A stretch of 64,000 bases of DNA from Streptomyces sp. CA-210063 (GCF_024612015.1 NZ_CP102512.1:10540001-10604000); one strand, 5' to 3'. Counted from the stretch's first letter, positions 18,911 to 28,926 are shown. The notes: generated by a model not told the origin, from the sequence alone. A program made the numbers and translations.

Positions 18911-20820
18911 ACCGGTTTCCGGATCCGGCTCGCTCCAAGGCCGTCCTGATCGGCACGAGCCGATACGCGCACACCAGCCTGCACGAGCTACCGGCGGTGC
19001 GGGCGAACCTCACGGAGCTACGGGCGGTCCTCACCCATCCGGTGAGCGGCACCTTGCGGGCCGAACACTGCACCGTGGTCGACGATCCCGCAGTCCCCGA
19101 TGACGTCGGCACCCCCTTGGCCCGTGCGGCGCGCGACGCGACGGACGTACTGCTCGTCTACTACGCAGGCCACGGGCTCATCGACGATGGGGGCGGGCTC
19201 CAGCTGGCTCTGTCCAGGACGGACCCGGATCGGCTGAAGTGGACCGCGCTCGCCTTCGGCGTCCTTCGGGAGGAGATGGCGAACAGCTCTGCGGCCGTCC
19301 GGGTGCTCGTTTTGGACTGCTGTTTCTCCGGCCGAGCGCTCGCGGCGATGTCGGACGGGAGGGGAGTCATCACCGGACACATCGAGATCACCGGCACGTA
19401 CACCCTCACCTCGACGTCCGCGACCACCACCTCGCACGCTCCGCCGGGCGCGACCCACACCGTCTTCACCGAAGCGCTGCTCACGGCGCTGCGCGAGCCG
19501 GATCCGCTGACCCTCGACGACATGTTCAGGGCGGTACATCAGCGCCTCCGGTCCCAGGAGCGGCCACTGCCCCAACGCCTGGCGGGCGGCACGGCAGGCG
19601 AGCTCACTCTGACGAAGGGCCCGCCTCCGGAGGCACTCGAGCCGACTGCCGTCGCCACGTCACGCCCGTCCCCGCTGAGCCGTCGTCGGCTCCTGGCCGG
19701 AGGGAGCGCGACCGCCGCGCTGGCGCTCGGCTCGACCTACTGGGCGGTCAGGGACCGGTTCGACCACGCGGCGTCCGGTTCCGGGAGCCCGGCGGGCGAC
19801 GGCACCCCGACCGGGGAACACTCCCGTTCGGCCAGCGGTTCGTCGGGCGGCGAGGTCACCGGCGCAACCGAGGTGGGTCGGCCGCTGTCTGGTCACGACG
19901 ACACCGTCCACGCGGTCGCGTTCCAGCCGGGCGGCCATATGCTGGCCAGCGGCAGCGCCGACCGGACAATCCGCCTCTGGAACGTGACGGATCCGGCGAA
20001 GCCGAAGCCGGTCGGCACACCCCTGACCACCGCGACGGACGACATCGCCTGTCTGGCGTTCAGCCCCGACGGGAGCCTTCTGGCCGCCGGGGGCCACGAC
20101 AACAAGATCCGGCTGTGGAAGGTGACCGACCCCGCACGGCCAACCCCCCTCGGCGATCCGCTGACCGGCCACTCGGACGCCGTTTTCTCCGTCGCCTTCA
20201 ACTCCGACGGCAGCCTCCTCGTCAGCGGCAGCGCCGACCGGACCCTGCGCCTCTGGAACGTGACGGATCCGGCGAAGCCGACACTGATCGGGCGGGCCGG
20301 TGCCGGCCACTCGGATGCTTTGACCTCGGTGGCGTTTGGTCCCGAGACCCTCATGGCCAGCGGCAGCGCCGACGAGTCGATCTGGTTGTGGAACGCCGCC
20401 GACCCGCCATCCACGGTGGGGAAACGCCTCACCGGTCACGGGCACCGCGTCTACAGCGTGGCGTTCAGCCCGGACGGCGGCTTCCTGGCCAGCGGCGGGG
20501 GCGACAGGACCGTCCGGCTCTGGGACGTGAGCGACCCGGCGGCGCCGAAACCGGCGGGCCAGCCGCTGACCACCACAGAGGCGGTCTACTCCGTCGCCTT
20601 CGCCCCCGGCGGGAAACTCCTCGCCGGCGGATGCGCGGACGGGAAGGTCCATCTCTGGAACATGGCCGCCCCGGCGGAGCCGGTACCGCTCGGCACCCTC
20701 CTGACTGCCCCGGACACCGTGTACTCCATCGCCTTCGCCACCGCTGGCGAACTCCTCGCCGCGGGCGGCACCGACCGGACCATCCGTCTCTGGGAGGTCA
20801 CCCGCCCGGACAGTCCTTAG
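18907..20820 (+). CDS. Caspase-family (C14) protease fused to a seven-bladed WD40 propeller
   Basis: The 637-residue protein has a caspase-like domain at about residues 1-240 with the catalytic pair visible: His89 in LLVYYAGHG and Cys139 in VLDCCFSG. A basic stretch and hydrophobic segment follow (SRRRLLAGG..., about 255-280), then a low-complexity linker. Seven WD40 repeats from about 325 to the end make one closed propeller; repeats 1-3 and 5 carry the typical GSADRTIRLWNV-type ends. The caspase acts as effector and the propeller probably senses a partner or signal. Together with the coupled EACC1-like protein it forms a two-gene immune or self-killing type module. The trigger and substrate are unknown. 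Confidence 0.88.
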   Translation: MNRFPDPARSKAVLIGTSRYAHTSLHELPAVRANLTELRAVLTHPVSGTLRAEHCTVVDDPAVPDDVGTPLARAARDATDVLLVYYAGHGLIDDGGGLQLALSRTDPDRLKWTALAFGVLREEMANSSAAVRVLVLDCCFSGRALAAMSDGRGVITGHIEITGTYTLTSTSATTTSHAPPGATHTVFTEALLTALREPDPLTLDDMFRAVHQRLRSQERPLPQRLAGGTAGELTLTKGPPPEALEPTAVATSRPSPLSRRRLLAGGSATAALALGSTYWAVRDRFDHAASGSGSPAGDGTPTGEHSRSASGSSGGEVTGATEVGRPLSGHDDTVHAVAFQPGGHMLASGSADRTIRLWNVTDPAKPKPVGTPLTTATDDIACLAFSPDGSLLAAGGHDNKIRLWKVTDPARPTPLGDPLTGHSDAVFSVAFNSDGSLLVSGSADRTLRLWNVTDPAKPTLIGRAGAGHSDALTSVAFGPETLMASGSADESIWLWNAADPPSTVGKRLTGHGHRVYSVAFSPDGGFLASGGGDRTVRLWDVSDPAAPKPAGQPLTTTEAVYSVAFAPGGKLLAGGCADGKVHLWNMAAPAEPVPLGTLLTAPDTVYSIAFATAGELLAAGGTDRTIRLWEVTRPDSP

Positions 20821-20944
20821 GAGGGCTACGAACGGCACACCGCCAGGCCCAGATGACGAAGACGTCGATGGCCATGAGGGCGACCAGACATAGGGCACAG
20901 GGCAGAGGGCAGAAACAGGAACGCAGGAGCTGCCAGTGCCAAGC

Positions 20945-21490
20945 CGGCGGCTCATCCGTGTGACCATCGAGAACAGATCATCGCCTCGCTGGTCGCGGTC
21001 AGCGTTTCGTAGCCCCGGCACAAACGGCGCGCACGCATCAACCATGTCAGTGCGCGCTCTACACCCAGCGTATCGGCAGCACTACAAAGCCCTCCATGTC
21101 GTCAGTGTGCTTGACGACTTCGAGGGACGACGACGAGTTTCTGACGGCACCAGCCGATGAGGGCCGGTGCAGCCGCCATCGGCCCAGACCAGGCAGATGT
21201 CCCAGTGCAGCCGACGCAGCCGCAGAAGTAGGGGCACGGCCGCATACGTTCGCGGCGCGCACCGCGACGACCAGGAGCAGAGTCAGGACATCGGTCACGA
21301 TGCGCTGCTTCCTGCCATTGATCTGTTTGCCTCCGTCGTAGCCGAGCGGGACAGCGGGCACCGTCGTGGCGGCTGGCCGGCACCGGCTATGCATCGATGA
21401 TCCCGGCCGTTCGGTATCCACCTCGCGGCCCTCGCGCTTACGGACCCGGTCACGCAGCCGGTCGTGGGACTCGGTGATCAGGACGTGCTG
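20945..21490 (-). pseudogene. Decayed IS5-family transposase
   Basis: The minus strand contains DRLRDRVRKREGREV, then GYDGGKQINGRKQRIVTDVL and LLVVAVRAANV, which are IS5-type transposase motifs. A shortened middle follows. The end (VLPIRWV, then VERALTWLMRARRLCRGYE) continues in a shifted frame after a stop. The catalytic core is incomplete, so the element is dead. Confidence 0.8.
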
Positions 21491-21528
21491 GTGCCAGCTG
21501 CCGGCGTACGACCTGAGGGCGTTTTGCG

Positions 21529-23262
21529 TCAGGTTGTTCCCGCAGCTGATGCGACGGTCCGGGTGAGAGGATGACTGCTGCCAAGCGCCCGCCGGCAGTC
21601 ATCGCGCAGTGCGGCCAGCATGACGGCAGCCGTTTGCGGGCCTTGTGTGCGGCGCGCGACCAGGAGCTGGTCGTATCGGGTTGCCAGAGTGCGGGGGTGG
21701 GTCGGGCCGTGGAAGCGCTCTTGGTCACGGAGTACCTCTGACAGGACTTCCAGGGCTCTTTCCGGCTCGCCGGTCTGTGCCAGGAGCCTGCCGAGTTGAT
21801 GGCGGGTGCTCAGAGTGCGTGAATGCAGGCCGAGAACACGTTCCTGGTCGCCCAGGAGGGCCTGCAACTGCCTCATGGCCTCGCGGAGGTCACCGGACCG
21901 AGCAACGAGGAGCGCCAGCTCGAAGCGGGTGCTGAGCGTGTGCGGATGTGCCCCGCCCAGAATGCGTTCCTGGTCATGTAGTACCTCGGTGATGCAGGCG
22001 AGGGCGTCAGAGGTCCGGTCGATGTGGCCGAGGGTGCGCCCCACTTCCTGACGCGCCAGCAGGACGTCCACATGATCCGGGCCCAGGACTGCCGTCATGT
22101 CGGGAAGCAGCTCCCGAAACAGGCGTAGTGCCTGGGGGGCGTCTCCGTGTTCCCGCAGGAATCTGGCTTTGCTGCTGCGGGTCACCAAAGTCGCCGTATG
22201 ACGGGGGCCCAGGACGCGCTGCCGGTCCAAGGCGAGGCGGTCGAGGAGAGCGACGGCCTCCGCGTGGCGGCCCGCCTCGGCGAGGTATCGGGCTATGTCG
22301 TGACGTGCAGCGAGGGTGTCGGGGTGATCCGAGCCGAGCTGCGCATTGCGCTGCTGGTGCAGCTGACGCAGCAGATGCACGGCCGGCAGCGGCTGTCCTG
22401 CGTTGCCCAGGGCGATGGCGTGCGCGTAGTCGGCGTCAGGCACCCCGTGGCGGCGTGCGGCGTCGAAGGCCTCCAGCGCGATGGATGGCCGCATCAGGTC
22501 CACGGCGGCCCAGCCGACGTCGAAGGCGTCCTCCGGCGCGACGGCAGCGAGGAGCACTTCCCAGCTGCTTTCGGGTATGGCCGGCAGACCGGGCAGGTCG
22601 ATCAAGTAGTCGAACGCCAGATAGCCGCCCGGGTCAGGCAGCAGAAGGCTGCTTGCCCCCTGCACCGGCGCGGTGGCCCACATCAGCGCATCCTCCAGGG
22701 GCTCCGGACGCAGGACGGCTCCGCCACGAGCGGACAGGTAGATCTCGTGCAACGGCACCAGCAGCGACGCGCCCACGGGCCGGTGCAGGCCCATACGCCG
22801 ACAGTCGACGGCGGCGGCGACCAAGGCGGCACCGCGCGGATGCTCACCCGTGTGCCAGGCGTGCATCCAGTCGCTGAGCAGTTCCGGGCCCGCCGCCAGC
22901 ACCTCGGCGACCCCGAACCGGTCGGACGCCTGAGCCGCCGCCTTCAGGCGCGGATCCCGATCCGATTCCCGGGCCCGCCCGACCTCCTGTGGTGACCACA
23001 GACGATCCAGCTCCACCGGCTCACCGGCATGGAGCAGCACTTCCCGGCCGGCCCGCCAGGTCGCTGCGTCGGTGACGTCGCGCTGCCGGGAGCTGTACCT
23101 GTCGTACTCCTTGCTGCGCATCGACGCCAGGAGCACTACCTGCCGTTCCGGACCGGCGAGCATCGCTTTGACCATCTCCAGAGTGATGCCTCCGGCCCGC
23201 AGGAACTGGTCGAACTCGTCGAACCACACCACACAACGCCGGGCCGCGCTGACCGTGGAAGA
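21529..23262 (-). pseudogene. Tetratricopeptide-repeat NTPase, N-terminally truncated
   Basis: The reading frame shows a Walker B-like CVVWFDEFDQFL near its start, a sensor-like LLASMRSKEYDRY, and then many tetratricopeptide repeats of the GxxHPxTLxxRxxLA type to the stop. There is no Walker A, because the 5' part is cut at about 23.26 kb. Beyond that point the open frame merely continues through unrelated DNA. The intact family are STAND-like ATPases with TPR sensors. The breakpoint joins it head-to-head to a truncated aldo/keto reductase. A shortened product cannot be excluded but should lack ATP binding. Confidence 0.75.
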
Positions 23263-23562
23263 ACCCACGACGCGCGCTGGCAGCCCGGCAACTACGAAAC
23301 CAACCAGGCACTGGTCCGTGACCTGGGCGCGATCGCCGAGTGGAAGGGATGCACAGTGGCGCAGGTGGCGCTTGGCTGGCTGCTGGCCCAAGGCCAGGAC
23401 ATCGTGCCGATCCCTGGCACCCGCAGCGCACAGCGCGTGGCCGAGAACGTCGCCGCCGCGCACGTCACCTTCACCCCCGAAGGGCTCGATCTGATCGGCT
23501 CGCTCCTGCCGAACGGCGCGGCCGGCGACCGCTACCCCGCGCCGGTGATGCCCGCCTGGTAA
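23263..23562 (+). pseudogene. Aldo/keto reductase, C-terminal fragment
   Basis: About 95 residues match the C-terminal third of aldo/keto reductases: QPGNYETNQALVRDL, GCTVAQVALGWLLAQG, IVPIPGTRSAQRVAENV and LPNGAAGDRYP, with a stop after PAW. The catalytic tyrosine, lysine and histidine region is missing. The 5' side joins the truncated TPR gene. Confidence 0.85.
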
Positions 23563-23875
23563 CACCGGGACCGCCACAGCGACGTGACAGCAAACCTCAC
23601 CCTCATGACACTCGGAGTGCTCCAGTCGATCGTGTACTACCTGTCCACGCAGAGCGATGACGCCGTCCCCCCACCCCGCCCGCTGATGACCGCCACGGCG
23701 GCCTGCCTGGCACCCTCGCCGCAGTCGGCGTCGCGCTGCTGGCCACCCTCTGCTGCGCCGGGTCGGGCGCGCGAGGTGGCTGCCGCAGGTGCTGTCTTCC
23801 CCGGCCGCCGGTAGCCATGACCCATTATTTGGCATAGGACAAAAACTGCTAGGGTCGGTGGCTGGAGGTGATGAC
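23563..23875 (+). promoter_or_regulatory. Intergenic region with probable MocR promoter
   Basis: I see no gene in these 313 bases. The last 60 bases are AT-rich for this genome. A TTGGCA at about 23830 and a TAGGGT about 15 bases further give a weak promoter candidate, and GGAGG precedes the GTG at 23876. Confidence 0.4.
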
Positions 23876-25195
23876 GTGGAGATCAGGGGGACTACCGCGG
23901 CTGAGATCGCCGGCAGTGTCCGGGACCAGGTCGCTTCGGGAGAGCTGGCGTCGCGGGCATCGCTGCCGCCGGTGCGGGCGCTCGCCGCTGAGCTGGGTGT
24001 CAACCGGAACACGGTCGCCCTGGCGTACCGGCGGCTCGTCGAGGCCGGGGTGGCCGAGACCCGAGGTCGCGGCGGCACGGTGATCGCGGCGGTGCCGCAG
24101 CTTGCCCGTGAAGGCGTGGCCGTCGGGGGCGACGCGGTCGACCTGGCCAGTGGCAACCCCGATCCGGAACTGCTGCCCGACATCCTGGCTGCGGCCAGGG
24201 GCGGGCACTACTGCCATCCCCTGTACGGGGTGCCCGCCCTCGACGCGGGGCTGGCCGAGTGGGCCTCCGCCGACTTCGCCGAGGACATCGAGCAGCCGTT
24301 CCGGACGCTGGTGGCGCACGGAGCGGTCGACGCCACCGAACGCCTCCTCAACGCCCACCTCACCCGTGGCGACACGGTGGCGATCGAGGACCCCTGCTTC
24401 CTGGCGAGCATCGGTACGCTGCGGCTGAACGGTTACCGGTCCGCGCCGGTCCAGATCGACGGCGTCGGCATGCGTCCCGACGTCCTGCGGGCCGCACTGG
24501 AGGGCGGTGCCCGTGCGGTCGTCTGTACGCCCCGCGCCCACAACCCGACCGGCGCGAGCCTCACCGAGGAACGGGCGGCCGACCTCCGCGCGGTCCTGGC
24601 CGACCACCCTCAGGTCCTGGTGATCGAGGACGACCACTTCTCAGCCGTCTCCGCACGCCCGTACCACCGCATCACCCCTGCGACCACCGCGCGGTGGGCG
24701 CTGGTGCGGTCCGTGTCCAAGTTCCTCGGCCCGGACCTGCGTCTCGCCCTCGTCGCCGCCGACGCCGAGACCGCCGTGCGCCTGGAAGCCCGGTTGAGCG
24801 CCGGCACCGCATGGGTCAGCCATCTGCTGCAGCACATCGTCCGGGAACTGCTGCTCGATCCCGGTGTCCTTGAACTCCATGAACGGGCCCGCGAGGCATA
24901 CGCACACCGCAGCGGCCTGCTTGTCGATCGGCTGCACGCCCGGGGAATCGACGTCCCTTACCGGCCCGACGGGCTGAATGTATGGGTCGAACTGGACGTC
25001 GACGGCCGGTCGGCGGTCGAAGCCCTGGCACGGCGGGGCTGGGCGGTACGGCCCGGCCACCTCTTCGTCCGTGACCCGTCCACCCACCGGGGCGGCATCC
25101 GGGTCACCAGCTCCACCATCAGCGAGCCGCAGGCCGAGGCGTTCGCCGCCGAACTTGCCGCAGTCGTAGCGGAACTGCGTACGACTGGCAGTTGA
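23876..25195 (+). CDS. MocR-type GntR regulator with aminotransferase domain
   Basis: This 439-residue protein has an N-terminal winged HTH of the GntR type (LPPVRALAAELGVNRNTVALAYRRLVEAG) followed by a full fold-type I aminotransferase domain. That domain has CTPRAHNPTGASL, VIEDDHFSAV and a lysine region near SVSKFLGPDLRLA. MocR proteins bind PLP and an amino compound to control neighbouring metabolic or transport genes. The GTG at 23876 is chosen because it follows GGAGG and starts just before the HTH. It is followed by a DapA-family lyase and an MFS transporter in the same direction, its probable targets. Confidence 0.9.
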   Translation: MEIRGTTAAEIAGSVRDQVASGELASRASLPPVRALAAELGVNRNTVALAYRRLVEAGVAETRGRGGTVIAAVPQLAREGVAVGGDAVDLASGNPDPELLPDILAAARGGHYCHPLYGVPALDAGLAEWASADFAEDIEQPFRTLVAHGAVDATERLLNAHLTRGDTVAIEDPCFLASIGTLRLNGYRSAPVQIDGVGMRPDVLRAALEGGARAVVCTPRAHNPTGASLTEERAADLRAVLADHPQVLVIEDDHFSAVSARPYHRITPATTARWALVRSVSKFLGPDLRLALVAADAETAVRLEARLSAGTAWVSHLLQHIVRELLLDPGVLELHERAREAYAHRSGLLVDRLHARGIDVPYRPDGLNVWVELDVDGRSAVEALARRGWAVRPGHLFVRDPSTHRGGIRVTSSTISEPQAEAFAAELAAVVAELRTTGS

Positions 25196-25259
25196 CCACG
25201 ACCGTTCTCTCTCCCCTGACGTCCTGCGACGTCCTACGAAGTCCCCTGGAGGAGTCATC

Positions 25260-26153
25260 ATGTTCCGCGGCCTGAGTGCCTTCCCCCTCACACCCACTGA
25301 TGAAGGCGGCATCGACGACACGGCGTACGCCACGCTCGTCGCTCGCCTCGCAGCCGTCGGCGTGGACTCGATCGGCGCGCTCGGCTCCACGGGTGGGTAT
25401 GCCTACCTCACCAGGGAACAGCGTGCCCACGCTGTGAAGATCGCGGTCGAGGCCGCGGATGGTGTGCCGGTCATGGTCGGTATCGGCGCGCTGCGTACCG
25501 CCCATGTCCTGGCGCTGGCCGAGGACGCCCAAAAGGCGGGGGCCTCCGGTGTGTTGCTTGCTCCGATGACGTATCAGCCGCTCACCGAGGACGAGGTGTT
25601 CGGCCTGTTCGAGGATGTCACCCGCGAGTTGTCCGTGCCGCTGTGCGTGTACGACAACCCTGGCACCACACATGTGCATTTCACCGACGAACTGCACGGC
25701 CGGATCGCCCAGTTGCCGAATGTCGGCTCGATCAAGATTCCCGGTGTGCCCGAAGACCCGGCGCAGGCCAAGGCCCGGGTCGACGCACTGCGGGCGCTGA
25801 TCCCGGAGACGGTCACCATCGGTGTGAGCGGCGACTGGATGGCAGCCCCGGGTCTGAATGCCGGGTGCGACGCCTGGTACTCGGTCATCGGCGGTACGTT
25901 CCCGCAGGCCGCGCTCGCCCTCACGCGCGCCGCTCGGAGCGGTGACGCCGAACGGGCGCTGGACCTGTCCGACGAACTCGAGCCGCTGTGGGCACTGTTC
26001 CGCCGCCACGGCAGCCTGCGTGTCATGTCCGCTGCCGCTTCGCACCTCGGCCTGACGGGGGAGCCGAACCTGCCGCTTCCCCTGCGCGCGCTGGACGAGG
26101 TCGCACGTCAGGACGTCGTCGCCGTGCTGAGCGCCCTCAAGCTCACCGCCTGA
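25260..26153 (+). CDS. Dihydrodipicolinate synthase/N-acetylneuraminate lyase family protein
   Basis: The 297-residue TIM-barrel class I aldolase starts at ATG 25260 after TGGAGGAG. Family motifs include GSTGGYAYL (the GTTGE-like pyruvate-binding loop), VYDNPG with the tyrosine, and SIKIPG carrying the Schiff-base lysine. It catalyses a reversible aldol reaction with pyruvate as one partner; the second substrate cannot be read from the sequence. Family membership alone does not imply lysine synthesis. The MocR gene upstream and MFS gene downstream suggest a small catabolic or resistance operon. Confidence 0.9.
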   Translation: MFRGLSAFPLTPTDEGGIDDTAYATLVARLAAVGVDSIGALGSTGGYAYLTREQRAHAVKIAVEAADGVPVMVGIGALRTAHVLALAEDAQKAGASGVLLAPMTYQPLTEDEVFGLFEDVTRELSVPLCVYDNPGTTHVHFTDELHGRIAQLPNVGSIKIPGVPEDPAQAKARVDALRALIPETVTIGVSGDWMAAPGLNAGCDAWYSVIGGTFPQAALALTRAARSGDAERALDLSDELEPLWALFRRHGSLRVMSAAASHLGLTGEPNLPLPLRALDEVARQDVVAVLSALKLTA

Positions 26154-26155
26154 GC

Positions 26156-27412
26156 ATGCGCGCCGTGAACCATCGGACCACCGAGACCGGAGCGAACGCG
26201 GCGAGCGTGTCGACTTCGACGGGCAGCCGCAGGGGCGGCTTGGTGCGCTACGTCGTCGCCGCGGCCCTGGCCCGCACTGCCGACGGGGGAGCGGTCGTAG
26301 CCGTCATCCTGCTCGTCACCTCGTCCGGTGGCTCGGGGACGCTCGCCGGTGCGCTCGGCGCGTGCATCACCGCACCGCACCTGCTCGGCCCGTTCGTCGC
26401 CCGCCCGCTGGACCTCGCCCGGGACGGACGCAAGGTCATCGCATCGGCCTGCCTGTTGTACGCCGCCGTGCTCACCACGGGTGTACTGACGTATGCCCGT
26501 GTGCCCGCCCTGGTGACCGCGTTGCTGCTGGCCGTGGCGGGCACCTGCGGCCCGCTGCTGACCGGCGGCATCAGCAGCCGGCTGCCCGCGATCGTCGGGC
26601 CTCGGACGCGCACCCAGCGGCGGGCGCAGGGCTGGGATGTGGCCACGTACGGCATCGGTGGCACTGTCGGTCCGTCTCTCGTGGCGGCCCTGTCGGGCTG
26701 GGCCTCACCTTCTGCTGCCGCTCTTGCTCTGGCGGGCGGCGCCGGTGTCGCGGCCGGGTGCGTGCTCCTCCTGCCGTACGCGCCCGCGGCCCACGGTGGG
26801 GACAAGGCTGGGATTCTCAAGCCGGGGCCCACCCTGGCGCTGGTGGCTCGCACCGGCCGACTGCGGCGCACCGTCTACCTGACCATGATCGTCGCGCTCA
26901 GTGTCGCCGCACTGCCGATCACCGCAGTGCACATGACCACAACCTTGGGTATCGACACATCCACCGCAGCGGTGCTGACCGCCGCCTACGGACTCGGCAA
27001 CCTGGCCGGCTCCGCGGTGGTGATGGTCTTCCCGCTCAGCGGCGATCCGGACCGCCTCATGCGCCGCCTCGCCCTGGGGGTCGTCGTCGGCCTCGGCATG
27101 GTCGCCGTGAGCCGCGTCTTCCCCCTGTCCGTGGCGGCGTACGGGCTGACAGGTGTTCTCAACGCCCTTTTCTTCGCGGCCACTTTGGCTGCCCGCACCG
27201 AGTATGCACCCGTGGGGGTGCGTGCTCAGGTCTTCATGTGGGTGGCGGCCTTGAAGATCACGTCGGGGTCCGCGGGCACAGCCCTCGCCGGTTCTCTTAC
27301 GGGCTTGGACGTCCGTCTTCCTCTGCTCCTCGGCGCCGCCGGGATTTCGGCAGCTGTTCTGACGGCGACGCTCGAGAATCGGGCCGCCAAGAGCCTCGCA
27401 GGCGCACAGTGA
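26156..27412 (+). CDS. MFS transporter
   Basis: The start ATG at 26156 lies just past the stop of the lyase gene, so the two are co-transcribed. The 418-residue protein has about twelve hydrophobic segments and a cytoplasmic loop with an arginine-rich stretch (PRTRTQRRAQGW), as in major facilitator exporters. No substrate can be inferred. The extreme 3' part faces the broken end of the flavin reductase gene. Confidence 0.88.
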   Translation: MRAVNHRTTETGANAASVSTSTGSRRGGLVRYVVAAALARTADGGAVVAVILLVTSSGGSGTLAGALGACITAPHLLGPFVARPLDLARDGRKVIASACLLYAAVLTTGVLTYARVPALVTALLLAVAGTCGPLLTGGISSRLPAIVGPRTRTQRRAQGWDVATYGIGGTVGPSLVAALSGWASPSAAALALAGGAGVAAGCVLLLPYAPAAHGGDKAGILKPGPTLALVARTGRLRRTVYLTMIVALSVAALPITAVHMTTTLGIDTSTAAVLTAAYGLGNLAGSAVVMVFPLSGDPDRLMRRLALGVVVGLGMVAVSRVFPLSVAAYGLTGVLNALFFAATLAARTEYAPVGVRAQVFMWVAALKITSGSAGTALAGSLTGLDVRLPLLLGAAGISAAVLTATLENRAAKSLAGAQ

Positions 27413-27454
27413 CCGAGCAGGGCGGGGACCGCGCGGGCGCCCGCCGAGGGAGCA

Positions 27455-28060
27455 CCCGACGCGTGTCGCGGCTTTGGCCGTGTCCGACCGGAAGCCGTGG
27501 CCGAGCTCGGGCGCGAGCCCGTGGTAGTGGCGGAAGTTGTAGATGAGCGGGCTCCACGCACCGGGGTCGATGTGGTGCGTGCCGGGTACGACGATGCGCT
27601 CGTCGGCGTGGACCCGGACCACCTCGCACTCGACGGACAGGAACCGGCCCTCCCCGCCCGGCGTCAAGGCGATGGACCTCGCCTCCAGCTGGAGGGGGCA
27701 CTCGGCGACCCGGGGCGGCCGCACGAGGTCGGAGGGGAGCGGCGCCAGCCCGGCGGCGGCGAACTTGTCGGACTCGTACCGGTACACCGCCCGCTTGCTC
27801 TCCGGTACCGGATCGGCGCCGGTGAGCGGCGCCAGGCTCTCCACCCGCTCCCACAGATCGGGCGAGGCGAGATTGATCACCACGTCCGGTCGCTCGGCCA
27901 GATTGCGCACCGTCTGGCTCTCGCTGCCCAGGCCCAGGACGACGTGCTGTCCCAGTGCCCAGGCGGACGAGATGGGAGCGAGGTTGAAGGTCCCGTCCGC
28001 GTTCTCCGTGGTGAGCAGGACCACCGGCGTGCCGAAGTAGAGGATGCTCGGCCGAATCAC
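27455..28060 (-). pseudogene. Flavin reductase (DIM6/NTAB) family gene with lost 3' end
   Basis: From ATG 28060 the frame encodes a typical flavin-binding split-barrel protein: PVVLLTTENADGTFNLAPISS, LGLGSESQTVRNL, VINLASPDLWERVE, and near the end FRHYHGLAPELGHGFRSD. Family proteins stop soon after that point. Here the frame has no stop and stays open to 26705, antisense to the MFS gene, adding about 240 unrelated arginine- and glycine-rich residues. The gene probably lost its end by rearrangement or indel. The first 200 residues could still fold. The coordinates cover only the recognisable part. Confidence 0.65.
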
Positions 28061-28249
28061 CTCAGCAGGACGACGCGCAACAGAGCTTCGTGCGTCTGGA
28101 AGGCGTCGGTGACCGCGTCGCCGAACCGGCGGTAGATGCTGCCGACCGCGGTTTCTCCGCCGTCGCCGGAATGCTGCTCGGAGGCTGGTTCACCGAACAC
28201 AGGACGGCCCCGGGACCGGCAACTGTCGGACAGACACCGGGTGAAAGCG

Positions 28250-28281
28250 GTGAGGGCGGACCCGGGCGGGCCCGCCCTCAC
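28250..28281 (-). terminator. Terminator hairpin of the first DUF1269-like gene
   Basis: A perfect 10-base inverted repeat (GTGAGGGCGG and CCGCCCTCAC) with a 12-base loop lies 49 bases past the stop at 28330. The paralogue at 31429-32079 has a very similar hairpin after its stop. Confidence 0.65.
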
Positions 28282-28329
28282 CATGCGCGGCAGGGGGGAA
28301 CTGCCCCGCGTCTGTGGGGCCTGTTCCGG

Positions 28330-28926
28330 TTATGCGGTGGCCTCTTGCGGTGGTGTCGCGCCGCCCTTCTTCGCTTTCTTCTCGGCGCGCTCGAGGTCGC
28401 GCTGTTGCTTCGCCTCTTCCTTCCTGCTCCGCTCGGCGGCCTCTTCCATGGCCTTCAGCTCATTGCGCACGGAGTCGGCCGGGCGGCGCTCGAGGACGGC
28501 GTCGTAGCGCATGGCCAGCTGGTCCAGGGCCTGGGTGTCGGACTCCCTGACCTCGGTCAGGATGGCCGTGCCACCCAGCGGGACCTGCTGGGCGAAGACA
28601 CCGACGGCAGTGGTGGCCCGTTCGGCCCGCTTGTAGTCGTGGCCCCGCCCGATCAGCGCGCCGACGCCCCAGCCCATCAGCACGCCAAGGGGTCCGCCTA
28701 GGATGCCGACGAGCGAGCCGACCAGCCCGCCGACCGCCGTGTTCCGCCCTTCCTCGCCGTCCATGCCCTCGGGGACGCGCACCGCGCCGTCCTCGAGGCG
28801 CTCGATCAGGACGGCGGCACGGACCTCGGTCGTGGCGGGGCTGAGGTACTTCAGTTCGCTGAGCGCCTGGTAGGCGGTGGCGCGGTCGGCGAAGCGGAGG
28901 GCGACGGCGTTCTCGTTCACGGACAT
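28330..28926 (-). CDS. DUF1269-like membrane-associated protein (copy 1)
   Basis: The 198-residue protein starts at ATG 28926 after AAGGAGAGAGCTC. An N-terminal ferredoxin-like domain (ALRFADRATAYQALSELKYL) is followed by a glycine-rich hydrophobic hairpin (TAVGGLVGSLVGILGGPLGVLMGWGVGALIG, about 65-95). A second alpha/beta part follows, then a long charged C-terminal helix rich in Glu, Lys and Arg. This matches DUF1269-type stress proteins of unknown role. It diverges from a TetR gene, and the pair is repeated in mirror image at 30.7-32.1 kb. Confidence 0.8.
   Translation of the reverse strand: MSVNENAVALRFADRATAYQALSELKYLSPATTEVRAAVLIERLEDGAVRVPEGMDGEEGRNTAVGGLVGSLVGILGGPLGVLMGWGVGALIGRGHDYKRAERATTAVGVFAQQVPLGGTAILTEVRESDTQALDQLAMRYDAVLERRPADSVRNELKAMEEAAERSRKEEAKQQRDLERAEKKAKKGGATPPQEATA

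Noticed and set aside
28057..28284. Short minus-strand frame with a TetR-like phrase (GSIYRRFGD)
   Set aside because: The recognition-helix phrase is isolated, the rest does not fit a TetR domain, and there is no start signal. It may be a scrap but cannot be supported.
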